A DNA stretch of 64,000 bases, taken from the NCBI RefSeq assembly GCF_000327285.1, contig NZ_HE998568.1, positions 660,786 through 724,785 on the forward strand. Direction: 5' to 3'. Under the pieces are notes generated by a model, which did not search any database, was not told the DNA's origin, and saw only the letters and a program-made list of their open reading frames with translations. Both the position numbers and the translations under genes were made by a program. Origin of the DNA: Holdemania massiliensis AP2. GTDB lineage: Bacteria > Bacillota_I > Bacilli_A > Erysipelotrichales > Erysipelotrichaceae. Positions within the stretch are counted from its first letter, which is position 1. Every line of letters begins with the position of its first letter. Positions 58,891 to 64,000 of the stretch are shown in pieces.

Positions 58891-60627
58891 TTAAGCGATC
58901 ATCTCAAAGAACTCTGCAATCGGCCCCAGCGAAAGCGCCGGGAAGAAGCTCAGAGCGCCGACCAGCAGAACAATGAAGATCAGCAAAAACACAAACATGA
59001 CGTTGCACGTTGACAGGGTACCCGCGCTGACTGCGACGGTTTTCTTCTTCGCCATACTGCCGGCAATCGCCAAGGTTGCCAGCATAGGAACAAACCGTGC
59101 GAAGATCATCACAAGCCCAATCGACACATTGAGGAAAACCGTGTTGGCGTTAAAGCCGGCAAATGCAGAACCATTGTTGCCGCCGGCCGACGAATAAGCG
59201 TACAGCACTTCCGACAAACCGTGCGCTCCCGGGTTGTTTAAACTATCTGCGACTTCCGGAAGCAGCGCAGCAATGCCGCTGCCGATCAGAATCGCGACTG
59301 GGGTTGCCAAACAAACCAGAACCGCCATCTTCATTTCAAACGGCTCAATTTTCTTCCCCAGATATTCCGGTGTCCGTCCGACCATCAAACCGGCAATAAA
59401 CACTGTCAGGATAGCAAACCCGATCATTCCGTAAAGGCCGCAGCCCGTGCCGCCGAAGATGACTTCGCCCAGCTGCATTAATAACATTGGAATCATACCG
59501 CCGATCGGCGTATAACTGTCGTGCATGGAATTCACCGAACCATTGGAAGCCGCCGTTGTGAAGACGGCCCAGGTGGATGAAGCGGCAATCCCAAAGCGGG
59601 TTTCCTTACCTTCCATATTTCCGCCCGCTTGATTAACCGCCGTGAGATTGACGGCGCCGTTTTGCGCCAGCTGCGGTGTTCCGTTTTGTTCGCAGAATGC
59701 GACAAGCCCCAAGCAGACAACCAGTACGATCGTCATCGCGGCAAACAGTGCAAAGCCTTGCCGCTTATCCTTTACATTGCGGCCGAAGGTAAAGCATAAG
59801 GCAGCCGGAATCAACAGCAGTGAGATCATTTCCAGCAAATTGGAAAACGGCGTTGGATTTTCTAGCGGATGGGCAGAATTAACGCCGAAGAAACCGCCGC
59901 CATTGGTTCCCAGCTGTTTAATCGCAATCTGACTGGCCGCCGGTCCCATCGGTACAATTTGCTTTGTAACGGTAGTCCCGTCCTTTAGCACAATCGGTTC
60001 CACCAGACTGACTGTTTCATAAGGCTTAAAGTTCTGAACAACGCCCTGGGAAACCTGCCCCAAGGTCAAGACCACGCTCAAGGGAATTAAAATGTATAAT
60101 AGAATTCGTGTTACATCGGTCCAGAAGCTTCCTAAGCCTTCTTTTCTGACCTGGACAAAGCCGCGGATCAAGACGAACAACACCGCAATGCCGACGGCCG
60201 GGGAAACGAAGTTCTGAACTGTCAGCCCCATCATCTGTGTGAAATAACTCAGTGTACTTTCACCGCTGTATGCCTGCCAATTGGTATTGGTCATAAAGCT
60301 GGCAGCTGTATTGAATGCCAGATGCCATGACGGATTCGGCAGATTTTCCGGATTGCCCGGAAGAAACTGCTGAATCATCTGCATGCCCATCAATCCGATT
60401 AAACAGAAAACACTGAAAACCACTGTGCACAGGGCATATTTCTTCCAGCTCATCTGCTCGCCCGCATCAACATGCAGCAAGCGATAGATCCATTGCTCAG
60501 CCGGCTTCAGAATTCGGCTGAGAAAAACAGGTTCGCCATTCATTACTTTGCCGATATATCCGCCTAACGGAAATGCGAGCGCCACTAAAATAATGACGTA
60601 GAAAGTCATTGGAATAGCGTTATTCAT
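58891..60627 (-). CDS. kdpA: Potassium-transporting ATPase potassium-binding subunit (KdpA)
   Basis: A 578-residue K+ channel-like subunit with about ten helices. Selectivity-filter-like stretches are visible: [49 protein letters not shown] and [15 protein letters not shown]. Start ATG 60627 after GAAAGGAG and overlapping the kdpF stop (ATGA). Confidence 0.96.
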   Translation of the reverse strand: MNNAIPMTFYVIILVALAFPLGGYIGKVMNGEPVFLSRILKPAEQWIYRLLHVDAGEQMSWKKYALCTVVFSVFCLIGLMGMQMIQQFLPGNPENLPNPSWHLAFNTAASFMTNTNWQAYSGESTLSYFTQMMGLTVQNFVSPAVGIAVLFVLIRGFVQVRKEGLGSFWTDVTRILLYILIPLSVVLTLGQVSQGVVQNFKPYETVSLVEPIVLKDGTTVTKQIVPMGPAASQIAIKQLGTNGGGFFGVNSAHPLENPTPFSNLLEMISLLLIPAALCFTFGRNVKDKRQGFALFAAMTIVLVVCLGLVAFCEQNGTPQLAQNGAVNLTAVNQAGGNMEGKETRFGIAASSTWAVFTTAASNGSVNSMHDSYTPIGGMIPMLLMQLGEVIFGGTGCGLYGMIGFAILTVFIAGLMVGRTPEYLGKKIEPFEMKMAVLVCLATPVAILIGSGIAALLPEVADSLNNPGAHGLSEVLYAYSSAGGNNGSAFAGFNANTVFLNVSIGLVMIFARFVPMLATLAIAGSMAKKKTVAVSAGTLSTCNVMFVFLLIFIVLLVGALSFFPALSLGPIAEFFEMIA

Positions 60628-60716
60628 CCAAGCTTCTCTCCTTTCATAAGCACAACAACGAAGTAGATCAGAACCGCCGCCGCGGCGATTCCAATCAATC
60701 CGATCACAATTTGCAT
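60624..60716 (-). CDS. kdpF: KdpF, small membrane subunit
   Basis: A 30-residue ORF too short for routine gene calling: one hydrophobic helix (QIVIGLIGIAAAAVLIYFVV) and a charged tail ending KGEKLG. It starts at ATG 60716 after AGGAGGG and its TGA overlaps the kdpA ATG. Length (29-30) and position are those of KdpF, which stabilises the Kdp complex at the lipid interface. Confidence 0.9.
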   Translation of the reverse strand: MQIVIGLIGIAAAAVLIYFVVVLMKGEKLG

Positions 60717-60793
60717 CTTGCTCCCTCCTCTTACGGATGAAGAAAGTTTAGCATCAGGGGAATTAGGATAGTGCTAGGATCTATGACTTTGAA

Positions 60794-60811
60794 ATTAAGA
60801 TTGCATTAAGA
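60794..60811 (-). promoter_or_regulatory. Probable KdpE-binding direct repeat
   Basis: On the minus strand TCTTAAT-gcaa-TCTTAAT: two 7-bp repeats with an 11-bp period, as bound by OmpR-family dimers, about 85-95 bp ahead of kdpF. A TATCCT (60765-60770) downstream may be the -10 box of an activated promoter. Confidence 0.55.
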
Positions 60812-60865
60812 CAAAATCCGCAAACGATTTTTCTATTCACGCTGCCGGCTGACTTGCAAAGTATA

Positions 60866-60900
60866 GAAAAGAAGACTGCCCAAACGGCAGTCTTCGCTTT
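60866..60900. terminator. Terminator after the XRE-TPR regulator
   Basis: Perfect 10-bp stem GAAGACTGCC (60871-60880) and GGCAGTCTTC (60886-60895); TTTTCT follows on the minus strand. It isolates the regulator gene from kdpFABC. Confidence 0.85.
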
Positions 60901-60920
60901 TGATTTTTTATGGATGCAGC

Positions 60921-61985
60921 TTACTTTTCAATGTGAGATTCTGTGATTTCGTGAAGCTTATGAAGGACCTGTTCATAACGCGGAGATTGACGAAGAAATT
61001 GCATCGTTTCATCCTGCTGAAGAGCTTTCAGCAGCGATTGGCTGAGCAGCGCACCGAACGTACTCATGTCATTTTGATCCTGAATATGCGGATAAAGGGC
61101 GGAATGTGAAGCGATCCAGGGTGTTTTTAACGCCTGAAACATCGCTTCCAATGCGGCCAGCGCAGCTTCGCTGTCCTGCCGATCCGTCGCGGCTGTCCAG
61201 TCTGCATAAGCCAGATTATACGGCATCAGATCCAATTGTTCACCAATCCACCGGCACAGCTGCAGATAGCGCTGTGCGGTTTCCGGCTGGTCCTTGATCG
61301 TCAAATTCGCCAAGGTTCCCAACTGCATTGACAGATCATTGGCAGTTTTGATCAGCCGCCGTTCCATCATCTCCAACGCCTTTTCCGTTTCCTTGGAGCG
61401 CAGATACAAGTTGACCTGCAGCTGCTGCTTATCGATCATCGGCGGCTGCGGCAAGCGATTCAGCAGTTGGCGGGCTTCTTCAAACTGTTCTTGTTTCAAA
61501 GCGTCGAGAAATAAAAATCCAATCGCTCCATCGCGAACCTGTCCATCCTCTCCCTGCGCGCACTGTTCCAGCCATTGACGAATCAAGGCGTCCGCTTCCT
61601 CCGAATGTTCCGACAGCAGCATTGAACAGCTTTTTAAAACCGAAGCCAAAGCATAAAGCAAAGGCAGACAGCTTGGATATTCTTCGGCCTGTTCCCGAGC
61701 ATAGATCAACGCCGCCTCGACTTGTCCCGTCTGGATCACCTGTGTCAGTTCGCGGACAAGATCAGCGATTTCCGCTTCCGTTAATTCCTCTTTAAACGAA
61801 AGAAGTGTATTCAAATCGATTTTTAATAGACGAGCCAAAGGCGGAAGCAGCGTGATATCGGGATAGCTGGCACCGCTTTCCCATTTGTTGACAGCCGGCG
61901 CGCTCACCCCCAAGCGCTGAGCAATTTGTTCCTGTGTGAGTCCCAATGCCTTCCGCCGCTGGCGGATTATTTCATTGATTTTCAT
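60921..61985 (-). CDS. XRE-family regulator with TPR-like C-terminal domain
   Basis: I start at ATG 61985 after AGAAAGGAAA, giving 354 residues. N-terminal HTH: IIRQRRKALGLTQEQIAQRLGVSAPAVNKWESG in parts (3-58), then an all-helical region with TPR-like pairs (residues about 85-345, for example EAALIYAREQAEEYPSCLP, EEARQLLNRLPQPPM, EKALEMMERRLIKTA). Regulators of this plan can sense peptides or partner proteins. It stands between kdpE and kdpF with its own promoter and a palindromic operator, an unusual insertion in a kdp locus. Confidence 0.88.
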   Translation of the reverse strand: MKINEIIRQRRKALGLTQEQIAQRLGVSAPAVNKWESGASYPDITLLPPLARLLKIDLNTLLSFKEELTEAEIADLVRELTQVIQTGQVEAALIYAREQAEEYPSCLPLLYALASVLKSCSMLLSEHSEEADALIRQWLEQCAQGEDGQVRDGAIGFLFLDALKQEQFEEARQLLNRLPQPPMIDKQQLQVNLYLRSKETEKALEMMERRLIKTANDLSMQLGTLANLTIKDQPETAQRYLQLCRWIGEQLDLMPYNLAYADWTAATDRQDSEAALAALEAMFQALKTPWIASHSALYPHIQDQNDMSTFGALLSQSLLKALQQDETMQFLRQSPRYEQVLHKLHEITESHIEK

Positions 61986-62025
61986 CCTGATTTCCTTTCT
62001 GCCGGACATTTTTAGATGTACCGCA

Positions 62026-62076
62026 AGGATAGGCCTATCCTGACTTTATCTTATCAAGACACCTCAGTGCTGACAA
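62026..62076 (-). promoter_or_regulatory. Promoter and palindromic operator of the XRE-TPR gene
   Basis: On the minus strand TTGTCA (62071-62076), 17-bp spacer, TAAGAT (62048-62053), and a perfect 16-bp palindrome AGGATAGGCCTATCCT (62026-62041) at the start point: a good fit for autorepression by the XRE protein. Confidence 0.72.
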
Positions 62077-62163
62077 CTGAACGTTCCGCAGGTTTTGATT
62101 CATTTTTTTAACTATCCGTCATATTTTTTAATGACAGCGCCGGTAAAATCTAACCGGCCTTCC

Positions 62164-62907
62164 CTATCTATGCGGCTTATTCTCCGGCAAAGCCGCGTCA
62201 TCATCCGGCTTCTCAATCCGCAGCATGCGATATCCCACTCCGACATGCGTCTGGATATAGGGTAAAGAGGAAGTGCTGCTTTCCAGCTTTTTGCGCAGCG
62301 TTGTCATAAATACCCGCAATGAAGCGACATCACTGTCCAGCGTACTGCCCCAGATCGCTTTTAATATCGCAGTATGGGTCATGACCTTGCCGACATTGTG
62401 CGCCAGCAGACACAGCAGTTTGTATTCGCTGGGCGTCAAATGCAGTTCCCGATCCTGAAGCCAAACGCAGCCGGAGCTGTAATCAATCTTCAAATCACCG
62501 TTGGTGAAAATCGGACTTTCCTCATTTTGCGTCTGAATGTAACGCATTCGGCGCAGCGTAACGCGCACACGCGCCAACAGTTCTTCCACGGAAAAGGGTT
62601 TGGTCAGATAATCGTCAGCCCCGGCGTCCAAGGCTTCAATTTTATCGCGGTCTTCACTGCGGGCGCTGATTACAATGATCGGCATGCGGCTCCAGGAACG
62701 AAGGGTTTGGATGACCTCAATCCCATCTCTGTCCGGCAGTCCCAGATCCAAAAGAATGATATCCGGCTGTTTCAACGTCGCTTCCTGAATACCCTGCCGT
62801 CCTGTACCCGCCGTCAGATAACGGTAATCCTGCGTTTCCAGAGTCGCCGTGATCAAATTACGGACCGCTTTGTCATCCTCAATCACCAGAATTAACGGTT
62901 TATTCAT
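62164..62907 (-). CDS. kdpE: Response regulator KdpE
   Basis: A 247-residue OmpR-type regulator: receiver with VIEDDKAVRN, phospho-Asp in IILLDLGLPDRDGIEV and TKPF Lys; winged helix with HLTPSEYKLLCLLAHNVGKVMTH and RVFMTTLRKKLE. The IGVGYRM-type end (VGVGYRML) and the pairing with KdpD identify it as KdpE, activator of kdpFABC at low K+. I prefer ATG 62907 (9 bp from AGGAGG) to ATG 62913 (3 bp). It overlaps kdpD by 8 bp. Confidence 0.92.
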   Translation of the reverse strand: MNKPLILVIEDDKAVRNLITATLETQDYRYLTAGTGRQGIQEATLKQPDIILLDLGLPDRDGIEVIQTLRSWSRMPIIVISARSEDRDKIEALDAGADDYLTKPFSVEELLARVRVTLRRMRYIQTQNEESPIFTNGDLKIDYSSGCVWLQDRELHLTPSEYKLLCLLAHNVGKVMTHTAILKAIWGSTLDSDVASLRVFMTTLRKKLESSTSSLPYIQTHVGVGYRMLRIEKPDDDAALPENKPHR

Positions 62908-64000
62908 AAGCATGAACCTCCTCTGCTTTTATCCGAAATTCAAAGATTGATCCATGCGGCAGCTGATCTCGGACTTTCAGCGTACCGCCATGGGCATGGA
63001 TAATCGACTGGCACAAGGCCAGACCCAAGCCCATTCCCCGCCGGCTGTCGGCAATCTGTCCGCGCGAGGTATAAAACAGATCAAAAATTCGTTCTTTCAT
63101 GGCATCCGGCACACCGGGGCCATTATCCGCCACGCTGACGACAAGATCGCTCCCCTCAAGCCGGGAAGCTACGATGATCTCTGATCCCTTCGGCGTGTAC
63201 TGGACCGCATTGTTCACCAGATTGATAATCACCTGCATCATCAGCTGAGAATCAATCCGAACCAGGACGATCTTTTCACATTCTTCATGATGAAGCTGAT
63301 GGTCCCGGACATGCCGGCTGATATGCTGAAGCGCTTCGTTGATCACATCTTCCATCATTTCCGTCTGTAAGTTCAGACTCATTGTTCCGTTTTCAATTTT
63401 TGTGATCGAAAGCAGATTTTCAACTAAATCGATCAGCCAGGCGGAATCCTCCGCGATATCGGCAATCAATTCCCGGCTGCGTTCATCCTCAAGCAGTGAT
63501 TTTCGTTTTAGTAAAATCCCGGCATTGCCGGATATGCTCGTCAGCGGCGTACGCAGATCATGCGAAATTGATCGCAGCAAATTAGCTCGAAGCTGTTCAT
63601 TTTTAGCCTGAGTCAGCGCTTCCTGCCGCCGCCGCGCCAGGATTTCTTTATCCAGCGCCAGCGCGCATTCGCTGAGAGTGGATAAAACAAGATTGTTTTC
63701 AAAGGGATCCAGCGCCCGCTGTTTTAAAGCGATGCCGACCACGCCATAAACTGTTTCTGCCGTACGAATCGCCAGATACAGACAACGAGCGCTACCCAAG
63801 GTCGCGGTGGAGGCTCCGGCATGTTTATTATTGCGGAATACCCACTCCGCAACCGCGCGTTCATTGGTGTTCACCAACTCATTTTCCGAAATCTGCGGCT
63901 CCGCCTGAAAAATCTGCGGCTCGCTTAAACTCCGCGCATCGTTCTTTTCCTCAGAATCATACATGACGATCGTTTTATTCAACATTTTAACTAACTGTCT
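62900..64000 (-). CDS. kdpD: Sensor kinase KdpD, C-terminal part (runs off the window)
   Basis: The frame is open to the right edge (RQLVK precedes the ATG at 63985), so the start lies outside; the N-terminal KdpD and Usp domains and the four membrane helices are not in view. Visible are the end of a GAF-like domain (about 60-115 of the visible part: TATLGSARCLYLAIRT), HisKA with LLRSISHDLRTPLTSISGNAG, N-box NLVNNAVQYTPKGS and G-box GMGLGLALCQSII. KdpD senses K+ limitation or turgor and phosphorylates KdpE. Confidence 0.92.
   Translation of the reverse strand, partial: RQLVKMLNKTIVMYDSEEKNDARSLSEPQIFQAEPQISENELVNTNERAVAEWVFRNNKHAGASTATLGSARCLYLAIRTAETVYGVVGIALKQRALDPFENNLVLSTLSECALALDKEILARRRQEALTQAKNEQLRANLLRSISHDLRTPLTSISGNAGILLKRKSLLEDERSRELIADIAEDSAWLIDLVENLLSITKIENGTMSLNLQTEMMEDVINEALQHISRHVRDHQLHHEECEKIVLVRIDSQLMMQVIINLVNNAVQYTPKGSEIIVASRLEGSDLVVSVADNGPGVPDAMKERIFDLFYTSRGQIADSRRGMGLGLALCQSIIHAHGGTLKVRDQLPHGSIFEFRIKAEEVHAYE

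Overview
The window looks like a chromosome segment of a mid-GC, low-oxygen-adapted Firmicute, most likely a gut Erysipelotrichia (Holdemania-like). This is inferred from strong AGGAGG ribosome-binding sites, many PTS sugar operons, the Gram-positive gene order rpmE-tdk-(MATE)-prfA-prmC-spoIIR-like, and the types of mobile element. No species call can be made from sequence reading alone. I found no rRNA, tRNA or CRISPR array.

Layout. 1-2.26 kb is the right end of an integrative/mobilizable element (relaxase tail, small ORF, large serine recombinase) that has cut an XRE-type membrane regulator gene; the gene's 3' part continues to 2967. 2.97-3.3 kb holds a fragment resembling the 5' end of a group II intron, a terminator and a dispersed repeat. 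3.4-6.1 kb is a c-di-GMP signalling pair (REC-HD-GYP-PAS-GGDEF protein plus Hpt protein) with a long structured leader RNA; 52 bp of this leader recurs downstream of the operon. 6.2-9.8 kb is a divergent cluster of four lipoproteins: two rhodanese-like proteins, a protein with a flavinylation motif, and ApbE.

9.9-24.4 kb is a large L-ascorbate-type catabolic region. One arm (minus strand) carries a pentulose-phosphate 3-epimerase-like gene, a class II aldolase, PTS IIA-IIC-IIB, an unknown beta-propeller protein, UlaF, UlaE, a HAD phosphatase and a split transketolase. The other arm (plus strand) carries UlaG, a second UlaE and UlaD. A DeoR regulator, a membrane protein of unknown role and a BtpA/SgcQ-like gene follow. 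24.5-30.4 kb is a second sugar region: ketose-bisphosphate aldolase, esterase, beta-glucoside-type PTS, PfkB kinase and a divergent DeoR regulator with palindromic operators.

30.5-42.5 kb holds a metallo-beta-lactamase-fold hydrolase, a candidate C-rich sRNA, an SDR dehydrogenase, a two-component system with a MacB-like ABC transporter, CorA, a CxxC micropeptide with a CD3324-family regulator, an Ntn-hydrolase, a Vat/CatB-type acetyltransferase, an Old Yellow Enzyme with divergent HxlR regulator, and an AT-rich orphan gene. 42.9-47.9 kb is the translation/housekeeping run (spoIIR-like, prmC, prfA, MATE, tdk, rpmE). 48.3-51.1 kb is a hybrid sensor kinase with two solute-binding domains. 52.2-55.5 kb holds an alpha/beta hydrolase gene with an internal amber codon, and an IS1634-family insertion flanked by 120-bp direct repeats. 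56.2 kb to the right edge is a kdp potassium locus (kdpFABC, an XRE-TPR regulator, kdpE, kdpD running off the window).

The points I find most worth following are the lipoprotein flavin/rhodanese module, the repeated multi-hairpin RNA around the c-di-GMP operon, the UCCC-rich sRNA candidate, the micropeptide leader whose stem captures ribosome-binding sites, the beta-propeller protein in the ascorbate operon, and the 120-bp target duplication of the insertion sequence.
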